From contig JBBRVU010000058.1 in the NCBI GenBank assembly GCA_038246575.1, positions 1 through 21,242 of the forward strand: a DNA stretch of 21,242 nt, in the 5' to 3' direction. The position numbers and the translations under genes were made by a program. Shown piece by piece: positions 7,297-15,468 of this stretch (its first letter is position 1; every line of letters begins with the position of its first letter). The notes below the pieces were generated by a model that made no database searches, had not been told where the DNA came from, and worked only from the letters and a program-made list of their open reading frames with translations. The DNA is from JACCUZ01 sp038246575. GTDB lineage: Bacteria > Actinomycetota > Actinomycetes > JACCUZ01.

Positions 7297-8336
7297 TGTC
7301 CAGCCAGGCCACCGCCGCCGAAGCCACCGGGGCCGCGGCGACGTCGCAGCGCCCGGCGTGGCGGCGCACGGCGCCGTGGGGTGCCGGCGTACTCGCCGTG
7401 ATTGCCTGCTTCGGGCTGCAGACCCAGCTCTACAGCGGCCAGGAACGCACGGTCACCACCATCTTCATGTTCGTCGCGCTGGCTTCGGCCTGGAACCTGA
7501 TCGGCGGCTTCGCGGGGTACGCCTGCTTCGGCCAGGTCGTGTTCTTCGGGCTCGGCGGCTACACGACCGCCGTGCTGATGGTCCATGCGCACGTCGACTT
7601 CTGGATCTCGATGGTGCTCAGCGGCATCGGTGCCGCGGTCTTCGGCGCGCTGATCGGGCTGCCCCTGCTGCGGCTGCGGGGCCACTACTTCGCGATCGCC
7701 ACCCTCGGCGTTGCCGAAGGTACCCGCGAGGTCGTCACCAACCTGCCCGGCCTCACCGGCGGCGGCGCCGGCATCACCCTTCCGACGGTCGGCGCCGAGG
7801 CGGTGACCAAGTACCTCGGCAACGACGGCTTCTACCTGCTGTTCCTCATGCTGGCCGCGTTCGCCGTACTCGTCGGCGCCCTGGTGTCGCGCAGCAAGTT
7901 CGGCTTCGCGCTGCGGGCGATCCACCAGGACGAGGACGCCGCCGCGGCCCTGGGCATCAACACGACCCGGACCAAGGTGCTGACGTTCGCACTGTCCGGC
8001 TTCGTGACCGGGCTGGTGGGAGCGGCCTACGCCTTCCAACAGGTGACGATCTTCCCCCAGCGCCTGTTCGAGGTGGAGATCACCGTGCTCATGGTAGTCA
8101 TGGTGGTCATCGGCGGCAGCGGAACCGTGCTGGGGCCGATCGTCGGTGCCGTCGGGCTCCAGTACCTCTCCGAGTTCCTGCGCCGGAACTACACCGACCT
8201 GCACACCCTCATCCTCGGCGCGATCATCATCGTGGTCGTCGTCCTGCTGCCGCAGGGGATCGTCAACTACCTGCGGGATGGTGTCCGGGCTCGGGAGTTC
8301 TCGCTGCTCGCCAACGTGCGGCGGTACCGGCTGTGA
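7296..8336 (+). CDS. ABC transporter permease, LivM family
   Basis: This 346-residue membrane protein overlaps the preceding stop by one base (TGATG). A polar, basic N-terminus of about 30 residues precedes the first helix. LivM hallmarks are LASAWNLIGGFAGYACFGQV (the NL-GG-AG-xSxG-like region), the ATPase-coupling loop with SKFGFALRAIHQDEDAAAAL, and GGSGTVLGPIVGA near the C-terminus. About nine to ten hydrophobic segments are seen. It ends overlapping the first ATPase gene by 4 bp. It would form the second half of the transport channel. Confidence 0.92.
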   Translation: MSSQATAAEATGAAATSQRPAWRRTAPWGAGVLAVIACFGLQTQLYSGQERTVTTIFMFVALASAWNLIGGFAGYACFGQVVFFGLGGYTTAVLMVHAHVDFWISMVLSGIGAAVFGALIGLPLLRLRGHYFAIATLGVAEGTREVVTNLPGLTGGGAGITLPTVGAEAVTKYLGNDGFYLLFLMLAAFAVLVGALVSRSKFGFALRAIHQDEDAAAALGINTTRTKVLTFALSGFVTGLVGAAYAFQQVTIFPQRLFEVEITVLMVVMVVIGGSGTVLGPIVGAVGLQYLSEFLRRNYTDLHTLILGAIIIVVVVLLPQGIVNYLRDGVRAREFSLLANVRRYRL

Positions 8337-9130
8337 GCGACGGCCGGGCGCCCGCGCGAGGCGACGAGCGGGCGGCCCGTGCGCCGGTCCTGGAGACCCG
8401 CGACCTGGGTCGCCGCTTCGGGGGCCTGCACGCCGTTGCCGGCGTGTCGTTCAGCGTGCCAGAGGGCGAGGTGCTCGGCGTGATCGGGCCGAACGGCGCC
8501 GGGAAGAGCACCTTCATCAATCTAGTCACCGGGCACATCCGGCCGACGTCCGGCCGGGTCCTGATCGACGGCCGGGACCTGACGGGCGCCAAGCCGTGGA
8601 CCGTCGCAGGGGCACGGGTCGCCCGCACCTTCCAGATCGTCAAGCCGTTCCGCGGGATGTCGGTGCGCGAGAACGTCGTCGTGGGACTGCTGCACGGCCC
8701 GGAACGCGCCCGCACGATGTCCGGTGCCCGCTCGACTGCCGACGAGATGCTCGCCCGGGTGGGACTGGCGCAGCACGCGGACCGCTCGCCCGGCGAGCTC
8801 ACCGTCGCCGACGCCCGCCGACTGGAGTTCGCCAAGGCACTGGCCTTGCGACCCCGGTTGCTGTTGCTGGACGAGGTGATGGCCGGGCTTCGGCCCGCCG
8901 AGATCGAGCCCAGCCTCGAGCTGATCCGCGAGCTCAAGGGCCAGGGCGTGACGATCGTCGTGGTCGAGCACGTGATGCGCGCGATCGTCGCGGTCAGCGA
9001 CCGGGTGCTGGTGCTCCACCAGGGCAAGGTGCTGACCGTGGGAGCGCCGAAGGACGTGCTGTCCGACTCCCGGGTCATCGAGGCCTACCTCGGGAAGCGT
9101 TACGCCAAGCGCCAGGAAGGCAGGGCCTGA
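8333..9130 (+). CDS. ABC transporter ATP-binding protein, LivG family
   Basis: This 265-residue ATPase subunit starts at a GTG overlapping the permease stop by 4 bp. Walker A is GPNGAGKST (about 52-60), the Q-loop is FQIVKPF (Gln101), Walker B is LLLLDE (about 176-181) followed by VMAGLRPAEIE, and the H-loop is VVVEHVM. The ABC signature is unusual: GELTVADARRLEFAKAL stands where LSxGQ-RRLEIARAL is expected, so the canonical Ser-Gly-Gly is absent. Divergent signatures of this sort occur in LivG-type subunits of heterodimeric ATPases, so I still expect function. It would heterodimerise with the LivF subunit. Confidence 0.9.
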   Translation: MSDGRAPARGDERAARAPVLETRDLGRRFGGLHAVAGVSFSVPEGEVLGVIGPNGAGKSTFINLVTGHIRPTSGRVLIDGRDLTGAKPWTVAGARVARTFQIVKPFRGMSVRENVVVGLLHGPERARTMSGARSTADEMLARVGLAQHADRSPGELTVADARRLEFAKALALRPRLLLLDEVMAGLRPAEIEPSLELIRELKGQGVTIVVVEHVMRAIVAVSDRVLVLHQGKVLTVGAPKDVLSDSRVIEAYLGKRYAKRQEGRA

Positions 9131-9834
9131 TGCTCGAGGTGACCGGTCTCGGGGCCGGCTACGGCCGGGTCCAGGTGCTCTGGGAGGCCGACCTGTCCGT
9201 GGGCGACAACGAGATCGTCGCCCTGGTCGGGCCCAACGGGGCCGGCAAGACGACGATGCTGCGTGCCGTCTCGGGCATCGTCCCCGTGCGCTCGGGTGCG
9301 GTCACGTTCGACGGGGCAGCGCTCGCCGGGAAGTCCATCGAGCAGATCGTCGCCCTCGGCATCGCGCACGTCCCGGAGGGCCGGCGGCTGTTCTCTGGGC
9401 TGACGGTGCGGGACAACCTCCGGCTCGGCGGCTGGGTCGGTGACAACCGGGACAGCAACCGGGACATCGACCGGGTGGTCGAGCTGTTCCCGGCGTTGGG
9501 CGAGCGGATCAAGCAGGTCACCGGCAACATGTCCGGCGGGGAGCAGCAGATGTGCGCCATCGCGCGCGGCCTGATGAGCCAGCCGAAGCTGATCATGATC
9601 GACGAGCTGTCCCTCGGGCTGGCCCCGGTGATCGTCGACGAGATCCTCGACCGCCTGCCCGGGATCGCCGAGTCCGGCACGGCGGTGCTGCTCGTCGAGC
9701 AGGACGTCGACGCCGCCCTCACCATCGCGTCCCGGGCCTACGTCCTGGAGACCGGCCGGGTGGTGCTGTCGGGGGAGTCCGAGGCGCTGCTGAACGACGA
9801 GCGGGTGCAGCAGTCCTACCTCGGCGTGGGTTGA
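9130..9834 (+). CDS. ABC transporter ATP-binding protein, LivF family
   Basis: This 234-residue ATPase starts with an ATG that overlaps the LivG stop by one base. Motifs are Walker A GPNGAGKTT (34-42), PEGRRLFSGLTVRDNL (the LivF-typical region after the Q-loop), a canonical signature MSGGEQQ (134-140), Walker B LIMIDE (154-159) followed by LSLGLAP, and LLVEQDV at the switch position, where LivF proteins have Gln instead of His. It ends the operon. Only about 20 bp separate it from the convergent acyl-CoA synthetase pseudogene. Confidence 0.92.
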   Translation: MLEVTGLGAGYGRVQVLWEADLSVGDNEIVALVGPNGAGKTTMLRAVSGIVPVRSGAVTFDGAALAGKSIEQIVALGIAHVPEGRRLFSGLTVRDNLRLGGWVGDNRDSNRDIDRVVELFPALGERIKQVTGNMSGGEQQMCAIARGLMSQPKLIMIDELSLGLAPVIVDEILDRLPGIAESGTAVLLVEQDVDAALTIASRAYVLETGRVVLSGESEALLNDERVQQSYLGVG

Positions 9835-9856
9835 CACGGCCTGCGCGAGCGCGTGC

Positions 9857-11478
9857 TCAGGCGTGCGTCGCGGCATCGACGTCCTGCAAGCCGAGCAGCT
9901 CGACCGAGCGCTCCCGCATCTCGACCTTGCGGATCTTGCCGGTCACCGTCATCGGGAACTCGTCCACCACCTGCACGTAGCGCGGCACCTTGTAGTGCGC
10001 GAGCTTGCCAGCACAGAACGCCTTCACCGCCGCCGCGTCGAGCGGCTCGGCCCCCTCACGCATCCGGACCCAGGCGCAGAGCTCCTCGCCGTACTTCGCG
10101 TCCGGGACGCCGACCACCTGCACGTCGGCGATGTCGGGGTGGGTGTAGAGGAACTCCTCGATCTCGCGCGGGTAGACGTTCTCGCCGCCGCGGATGACCA
10201 GGTCCTTGATCCGGCCGACGATGTTGAGGTAGCCGTCGGCGTCCATCGTGGCCAGGTCGCCGGTGTGCATCCAGCCGGCGCCGTCGAGCACCTCGGCGGT
10301 CTTCGCGGGCTCGTCCCAGTAGCCGAGCATCACCGAGTAGCCGCGGGTGCACAGCTCCCCCGGCTCGCCGCGCGGCAGGGTCAGCCCCGTCACGGGTCGA
10401 CGACCTTGACCTCGACGTGCGGGTGCACCGAGCCCACCGTCGAGACCCGCCGTTCGAGGTCGTCGTCGCGCCGGGTCTGGGTCGACACCGGTGACGTCTC
10501 GGTCATGCCGTAGGCGATGGTGACCTCGGCCATGTGCATCTCGGTCACCACCCGCTTCATCACCTCGACGGGGCACGGCGAGCCGGCCATGATCCCGGTG
10601 CGCAGCGACGACGGGTCGTAGGTCGCGAAGTCGGGCAGCGCGAGCTCCGCGATGAACATCGTGGGTACGCCGCCGCCTCGAAACCGGCCGACGGGATAAC
10701 GATCGTCGCCCCGTGCGAGGTCGCGCCGAGGTTGCCCATCACCATCCCGAAGCAGTGGTAGAAGGGCACCGGGATCACCACGACGTCGGCCTCGGTGAAG
10801 CCGCACAGGCCGGCCACGAAGTAGCCGTTGTTCAGGATGTTGTGGTGCGACAGGGTGGCGCCCTTCGGGAAGCCCGTGGTGCCCGACGTGTGCTGGATGT
10901 TGATCGCGTCGTCGCAGGACAGTGCCGCCGACCGGTCCCGCAGCGCCGACTCCTCGACGCCGTCGCCGCCGCTCACCAGGGCGTCCCAGGACGCGGTGCC
11001 GGTGACCACCACGTGCTGCAGGTCGGGGCAGTCGCCCCGCACCTCCTCGACCATGCCGACGTAGTCGCTGCTCTTGAACGCCGCCGCCGTGACCAGGACG
11101 CCGACGCCGGACTGCTTCAGCACGTAGCCCAGCTCGTGGGTGCGGGTACGCCGGGTTGACGTTGACCAGCACGGCACCGACCTTGGCGGTGGCTTACTGC
11201 ACCAGCACCCACTCGGCGCAGTTGGGCGCCCAGATGCCGACCCGCTGGCCCTTCTCGACGCCCATCGCCATCAGTCCGCGGGCCACCCGGTCGACGTGGC
11301 GATCCAGCTCGGCGTAGGTCCAGCGACGGCCGCCGACCAGGTCGACCAGCGCCTCGTGGTCGGGCAGCCGGGCCACCGTCCGCTCGAGGTTGGTCCCGAT
11401 GGTGTCGCCGAGCAGCGGCTCTTCCGAGGTGCTGCTGGCGTACGACAGGAGGACCGGGGTGCCCCGCATGCCCCTCAT
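9857..11478 (-). pseudogene. Acyl-CoA synthetase (AMP-binding, FadD-like), multiply disrupted
   Basis: Segments in three frames reconstruct one ANL-superfamily acyl-CoA ligase. They are RRWTYAELDRHVDRVARGLM, the P-loop-like HTSGTTGFPKGATLSHHN, YGMTETSPVSTQTRR, GWMHTGDLATMDADGYLNIV, GRIKDLVIRGGENVYPREIE and the C-terminal lysine motif TVTGKIRK. It would have activated a carboxylic acid with ATP and CoA. Defects along the gene are a TAC-to-TAA nonsense codon near 11194, one extra base near 11148, an apparent internal loss of about 12 codons plus a frame change near 10678, and one lost base near 10393. Start ATG 11478 has GGGAG upstream. Four independent lesions argue for real decay. It would have been a natural partner of the dehydrogenase at 2689. 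Confidence 0.9.
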
Positions 11479-11496
11479 CCTGCTCCCGACGGCCTG

Positions 11497-11527
11497 CATC
11501 AGGAAGCGGGCGACATCAGGAAGCGGG
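11497..11527. repeat. Short tandem duplication
   Basis: CATCAGGAAGCGGG occurs at 11497-11510 and again at 11514-11527, a 17-bp period. It lies just upstream of the synthetase pseudogene and probably arose by slippage. Confidence 0.7.
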
Positions 11528-11549
11528 TCGCCACCCCTGGTGACTCACG

Positions 11550-11804
11550 TCAAGATGCGCGCGTAGCCGGGGTCGTTGACTCATGAGCGGATGCGCGCTT
11601 CGTTGTGGCCCGAATGTTGGGTCTGGTGGTCGCCGAGGCCTTGCTCGTGGTGAGGGTCAGTAGCTCCGCGGTGAGGGCTTGGATCTGGCGTTGGACAGCG
11701 GCTGGGTTCAGCCCGCCCAGGACGTCGGCCATGATCGTCTTGTCCTCGGCGCTGACCTTCTTGTGCCGGTCGGCCCGCCGATCCGGCCCACTCCGCCACG
11801 TCAC
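11550..11804 (-). pseudogene. C-terminal tail of a DDE-type transposase (remnant)
   Basis: The frame contains VSAEDKTIMADVLGGLNPAA, then VQRQIQALTAELLTLTTSKA, and ends in a Thr/Ser/Arg/His-rich tail (KRASAHESTTPATRAS). That helix plus low-complexity tail resembles, from memory, the extreme C-terminus of actinobacterial integrase-core transposases. No catalytic region is present, so only the end of an insertion sequence would remain. The family call is tentative; a short unrelated hypothetical protein is the alternative. Confidence 0.4.
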
Positions 11805-11857
11805 CCACTACCACAGCTGCGCTCACACGCACCCGCCAATCACCAGAGGAACCTGCC

Positions 11858-12170
11858 GTGCGCGTTCTCGAAGTGACCGCCTACGGGCGCCCCGGCGTCC
11901 TGCGGCTGGCGCAGAGACCGGATGCCGAGCCCATCCCGGGGACGGTCCGGGTGCGCATGCGGGCGACCGCAGTCAACCCCGTCGACCTGCTGGTGCGATC
12001 GGGTGCCATGGCCGCCCGGACCCCCCAGCTGCAGTTCCCGTTCGAGCTGGGCTTCGACATGGCTGGGACCGTCCTCGAAGACGCCGAGACCTTCACCGCT
12101 GGCCAGCGCGTGGTCGGCCTGCTGCCCTGGTTCCTGCTCGGCGGCACGGCGCAGGAAGCCGGCGCTGAGC
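11858..12170 (+). pseudogene. N-terminal fragment of quinone oxidoreductase (MDR/zinc-ADH-like)
   Basis: GTG 11858, with AGAGGA upstream, opens RVLEVTAYGRPGVLRLAQRP, then RVRMRATAVNPVDLLVRSGA, FELGFDMAGTVLE and GQRVVGLLPWF. This is the GroES-like N-terminal domain of NADPH:quinone-reductase-type medium-chain dehydrogenases; AVNPVD and the G-D-AG-V motif are diagnostic. Family proteins have about 310-330 residues with a Rossmann NAD(P) domain. Here only about 104 residues survive before family-like sequence stops; the frame runs on to a stop at 12227-12229. The break is next to an ISL3 transposase remnant, suggesting truncation by insertion and deletion. Confidence 0.8.
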
Positions 12171-12272
12171 GCCTTTGCTGTCACCTTCGCCGACCGCATG
12201 CCAGCAGCAGAAAACCTCTAACAGAATGAACGCCACTTACACCGTTGATCGGACACTCCCGGTCCCGGCCTC

Positions 12273-12410
12273 AAGATAAGCGCGAACACCAAGATCCGGC
12301 TCCTGACCCGCATCGCCTTCGGCTTCAAGAGCCCCGAAGCCATGATCGCCCTCGCCATGCTCAACCTCGGCGGCTACTGCCCACCCCTACCAGGCCGTCA
12401 AGCCGCGTGA
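12273..12410 (+). pseudogene. ISL3-family transposase C-terminal remnant
   Basis: The frame reads NTKIRLLTRIAFGFKSPEAM followed by IALAMLNLGGY, PPLPGRQAA and a stop. N-xKIRLLTRxAFGF is the conserved end of ISL3-family DDE transposases (the helix after the catalytic Glu), and this 46-codon piece has no upstream domain or start. It sits between the truncated oxidoreductase and the 5-oxoproline cassette and marks its left border. Confidence 0.65.
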
Positions 12411-12514
12411 ATCGACCCACGGAACCAGCAGGAGAGCCTGAAATGTCCGGCCCGGCGGGTGCCCGAGGGTGCTGCGGGCGACCGTCCGAGTCTAGGAGAA
12501 GGTCGTGCACTCCA

Positions 12515-13291
12515 TCACGGCTGCCGGTAGACCGCGTCGGGCACGTCGGTGACGAACATGAAGCCGGGCGCGTGCGTGATCGCGAACGGCGGCTTCGAGG
12601 CCATCAGCGCCGCCTGGGGGGTCACCCCGCAAGCCCAGAACACCGGCACGTCCCCGTCTTCGGCTTGCACGGGATCGCCGAAGTCGGGAACGGAGAGGTC
12701 GAGGATGCCGAGCGACTTCGGTGATCCCACGTGCACGGGAGCCCCGTGCACGTTGGGCATTCGTCCCGTCACCTGCACCGCGGTCACCACCTGGGACGCC
12801 GGGACCGGTCGCATCGACACCACCAGCGGCCCGGACAGGCGACCGGCAGGACGACACTCGATGGTGGTCCGGTACATCGACACGTTGCGCTTCTGCTCGA
12901 TGTTGCGCACCGGCACCCCGGCGTCCATGAGCGCCGTCTCGAAGCTGAAGCTGCAGCCGATCAGGAAGCTCACCAGGTCATCGGCCCACAGATCGACGAC
13001 ATCGGTCGGCTCGTCCACGAGCAGACCGTCGCGCCACACTCGGTAGCGCGGCAGGTCAGTGCGGAGGTCAGCACTCGGCGCCAGCACCGTGGACACCGCA
13101 CCAGGCTCGGTCACGTCGAGCAGCGGCACGGGCTGCGGGTTGCGCTGGCCGAACAGCAGCATGTCGAAGGCCCACTCCCTGGGCAGCACCACCAGGTTTG
13201 CCTGCGTGTAGCCGGGCGCCCACCCGGTCGTGGGTTGCGCAAGGCCTCGACGGAAGTGGTCTCGGGCGTCGGCCGGTGACGTGGTCTCCAT
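12515..13291 (-). CDS. DUF1445 / D-glutamate cyclase-like protein (YcsI family)
   Basis: This is a 258-residue soluble protein of the Pfam DUF1445 family, annotated as putative hydro-lyase; the same fold domain occurs in mammalian D-glutamate cyclase, which makes 5-oxo-D-proline. Family segments are visible: ARDHFRRGL, TTGWAPGYTQANLVVLPREW, DLVSFLIGCSFSFE, CRPAGRLSGPLVVSMRPVP and FWACGVTPQAAL near the C-terminus. The length matches the family. ATG 13291 lies four bases after the regulator stop, so I prefer it to an in-frame ATG ten codons upstream that overlaps the regulator. It is co-directional with the regulator. Bacillus subtilis ycsI lies beside the same set of genes. Its reaction here is not proven. 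Confidence 0.85.
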   Translation of the reverse strand: METTSPADARDHFRRGLAQPTTGWAPGYTQANLVVLPREWAFDMLLFGQRNPQPVPLLDVTEPGAVSTVLAPSADLRTDLPRYRVWRDGLLVDEPTDVVDLWADDLVSFLIGCSFSFETALMDAGVPVRNIEQKRNVSMYRTTIECRPAGRLSGPLVVSMRPVPASQVVTAVQVTGRMPNVHGAPVHVGSPKSLGILDLSVPDFGDPVQAEDGDVPVFWACGVTPQAALMASKPPFAITHAPGFMFVTDVPDAVYRQP

Positions 13292-13295
13292 GCCG

Positions 13296-14027
13296 TCAGG
13301 CCGGTCGGCCGCGGATGGCATCGAGCAACTCGGCCAGCGAGTCCTTCAGGTACTCCTCGAGCTGCTTGGCCGCCAGCTCGAACTCGCCGGTGGCAAGCAG
13401 GTCCAGCAGCGCACGGTTGCGGCCGACGTAGGTCTCGTGCAACCGCTGTGGGCTTGCGACGGCGTGGAACGCCAGCCGCAGCTCGGCCAGCAGTCGGCCG
13501 GTCACCTCGTCGGTGCGCGGGCTGCGGGCCAGCGCCCCGAGATCGCGGTGGAACTGCATGTTGGCCGTGCCGACGGACACCCAGTCACCCCGCTCGGCCG
13601 CCGCCTCCCCTTCCTCGACGTCGGCGTACAGACGGCGCAAACCGTCGGGGTCGGGGTCCGAGAGCGACCTGACCACGTCGCACTCGACCATGCGCCGAAG
13701 CCGGTAGAGGTCGACGAGGTCGGCCTCGTCGAGTTCGCGGACGAAGACGCCGCGGTGCAGCTCGTGCACCAGCAGCCCTTCGTGCGAGAGCAGCCGGAAG
13801 GCCTCGCGAAGCGTGTTGCGTGACACGCGCAGCACCTCGATCAGCTGCTCCTCCGAGAGGTGCGTGCGCGGAGGCAGGTCACCCTCGGTGATCCGCTGGC
13901 GCAGCACGTCCGCGACTCGCTCCGCCGTACTGCTGCGGTCGAAGAGGCGTACGTCGCCGGCGACGATCTGCAGCCACGCCGAGCCGCCCGTGCCACTCGT
14001 GCCAGAGGGTCCTCCAAGGCGCGCCAT
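13296..14027 (-). CDS. GntR-family (FadR/FCD) transcriptional regulator
   Basis: This is a 243-residue regulator. A winged helix-turn-helix lies at about residues 33-98 (STAERVADVLRQRITEGDLP, LSEEQLIEVLRVSRNTLREA, LLSHEGLLVHELHRGVFV). An all-helical FCD effector domain follows, with FHRDLGALARSPRTDEVT and a C-terminal helix AAKQLEEYLKDSLAELL. A metal-site His normally found in the C-terminal helix region may be replaced (GRNRALLDLL), so effector binding could differ. The ATG at 14027 has GGGGGAGGA seven bases upstream. It is divergent from the transporter-pxpABC operon, with FCD-type operators in the shared gap, so it probably represses that operon and itself and responds to 5-oxoproline or a related metabolite (inference). 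Confidence 0.9.
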   Translation of the reverse strand: MARLGGPSGTSGTGGSAWLQIVAGDVRLFDRSSTAERVADVLRQRITEGDLPPRTHLSEEQLIEVLRVSRNTLREAFRLLSHEGLLVHELHRGVFVRELDEADLVDLYRLRRMVECDVVRSLSDPDPDGLRRLYADVEEGEAAAERGDWVSVGTANMQFHRDLGALARSPRTDEVTGRLLAELRLAFHAVASPQRLHETYVGRNRALLDLLATGEFELAAKQLEEYLKDSLAELLDAIRGRPA

Positions 14028-14067
14028 GCGCTCATCCTCCCCCCGGAAGCAACCGGAACACAAAGGA

Positions 14068-14102
14068 ATGTTGAACGAGCCCCTTGTGGGATTGTTGAAC
14101 GA
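14068..14102. promoter_or_regulatory. Two putative GntR/FCD operator sites
   Basis: TGTTGAACGA occurs at 14069-14078 and 14093-14102. The second site, TTGTTGAACGA (14092-14102), fits the FCD-class operator consensus TNGTNNNACNA exactly and is a near-palindrome around its central G. The first differs at its first base. They are 24 bp apart, in the divergent promoter region of the regulator and the Nramp-like/pxp operon. Confidence 0.6.
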
Positions 14103-14111
14103 TCGGATAAT
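14084..14111 (+). promoter_or_regulatory. Putative promoter of the Nramp-like/pxpABC operon
   Basis: TTGTGG (14084-14089) and GATAAT (14106-14111) are spaced by 16 bp in an AT-richer patch. The better operator lies in the spacer between them, the expected position for repression by steric block. The transcript would begin near 14118. Confidence 0.5.
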
Positions 14112-14177
14112 TTGATGTGATCCACGCCACCCCGCACCACTGATCGTGGTGCCTTGTCCCCAACTCCCGGAGCAGGC

Positions 14178-15455
14178 ATGTCGCACCCACCAGCCGACCG
14201 TCCAAGCCCGACCACGGGGGGTGCGGGTTCCCCGGCGGGAGCCGTCGAGGCGCTGCCACCGCCCGACGCCCAGCTGAGCGGCCGCGCGAAGTTCCTCGGC
14301 GCCATGTTCCTGATGGCGACCTCGGCGATCGGCCCGGGCTTCATCACCCAGACCACGACCTTCACCGACCAGCTCAAGGCCGCTTTCGCGTTCGCGATCG
14401 CTGTGTCCATCCTGTTCGACATCGCGATCCAGCTGAACGTCTGGCGAGTGATCGGGGTCTCCGGTCGCCGCGCCCAGGACCTGGCGAACAGCGTGGTGCC
14501 GGGTGCCGGCTACGTCCTCTCGGCGCTCGACGTGCTGGGCGGCCTGGTGTTCAACATCGGCAACATCGCGGGCTGCTCCCTGGGCCTGAACGCCATCTTC
14601 GGTCTCGACGTTCGGGTGGGTGCGGCCATCTCCGCCGTGGTCGCCGTCGGGATCTTCCTGGTGCGCCAGGCCGGCGTGGCCATGGACCGGGTCGTCGTGA
14701 TCCTCGGGGTGGTGATGATCGCGCTGACCACCTTCGTCGCGGTCAAGACGAAGCCCCCGCTCGGCGAAGCGCTGGTGCAGACGGTCTCCCCCGACACGGC
14801 CAGCTTCCTGGTGATCACCACCCTGATCGGCGGCACCGTCGGCGGCTACATCGTGTACGCCGGCGCGCACCGGCTGGTGGACAACGGGATCAAGGGCGAG
14901 GGCTACGTCCCCCAGATCACGCGAAGCTCGATCATAGGCGTGGCGATCACCGGCGTGATGCGCGTCCTGCTCTTCCTGGCGGTGCTGGGCGTGGTTGCCG
15001 GCGGCGCCAAGCTCGACGCCCTCAACCCGGCAGCCGATGCCTTCCAGCAGGCGCTCGGCACGAGCGGCAAGATCGTGTTCGGCGTCATCATGTGGTCTGC
15101 CGCGATCACGTCCGTGATCGGTGCGTCGTACACCTCCACGTCCTTCCTCAAGGTGATGGGCCCGTGGGTGTCGCGCCGGGAGCGTTGGGTGGTCTGCGGG
15201 TTCATCGTGGCGTCGACGGCGGTCTTCCTGGTGGCCGCGACGACGCCCGTCAAGCTGCTGATCTTCGCCGGCGCCTTCAATGGCCTGATCCTGCCCTTCG
15301 GGCTCGGGATCCTGCTCTGGATCGCGGCGCGCCGGCGTGACCTGATGGGTGGCTACAAGTACCCGTCCTGGCTGATCGTCATCGGCGTCCTCGCCTGGGC
15401 GGCCACGATCTATCTCGGCTACAACTCGCTGACCGGTATCAAGGACCTCTTCTAA
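14178..15455 (+). CDS. Nramp-like membrane transporter of the 5-oxoproline cluster (YcsG type)
   Basis: This is a 425-residue protein with a polar Pro/Gly-rich N-terminus of about 40 residues and then about eleven hydrophobic helices of the Nramp (LeuT) fold. The first helix carries AIGPGFITQTTTFTDQL where true Nramp metal transporters have DPGN, so the metal-binding Asp and Asn are absent. Helix 6 has no evident MPH-type motif. The start ATG 14178 has GGAG six bases upstream; an earlier in-frame GTG at 14154 lacks an RBS. It is the first gene of the rightward operon and its stop lies 13 bp before pxpA. B. subtilis ycsG is the equivalent. Import of 5-oxoproline or a related compound is likelier than metal transport, but that is inference. 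Confidence 0.85.
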   Translation: MSHPPADRPSPTTGGAGSPAGAVEALPPPDAQLSGRAKFLGAMFLMATSAIGPGFITQTTTFTDQLKAAFAFAIAVSILFDIAIQLNVWRVIGVSGRRAQDLANSVVPGAGYVLSALDVLGGLVFNIGNIAGCSLGLNAIFGLDVRVGAAISAVVAVGIFLVRQAGVAMDRVVVILGVVMIALTTFVAVKTKPPLGEALVQTVSPDTASFLVITTLIGGTVGGYIVYAGAHRLVDNGIKGEGYVPQITRSSIIGVAITGVMRVLLFLAVLGVVAGGAKLDALNPAADAFQQALGTSGKIVFGVIMWSAAITSVIGASYTSTSFLKVMGPWVSRRERWVVCGFIVASTAVFLVAATTPVKLLIFAGAFNGLILPFGLGILLWIAARRRDLMGGYKYPSWLIVIGVLAWAATIYLGYNSLTGIKDLF

Positions 15456-15468
15456 GAAGGTGGGCGCC

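Noticed and set aside
9835..9856. Bidirectional terminator between livF and the synthetase pseudogene
   Set aside because: The sequence is GC-rich with weak pairing and no T tract, and only about 20 bp are available; support is too poor.
14178..15455. Calling the Nramp-like protein a manganese/iron transporter
   Set aside because: The DPGN metal motif is replaced by GPGF and the gene sits in a 5-oxoproline operon.
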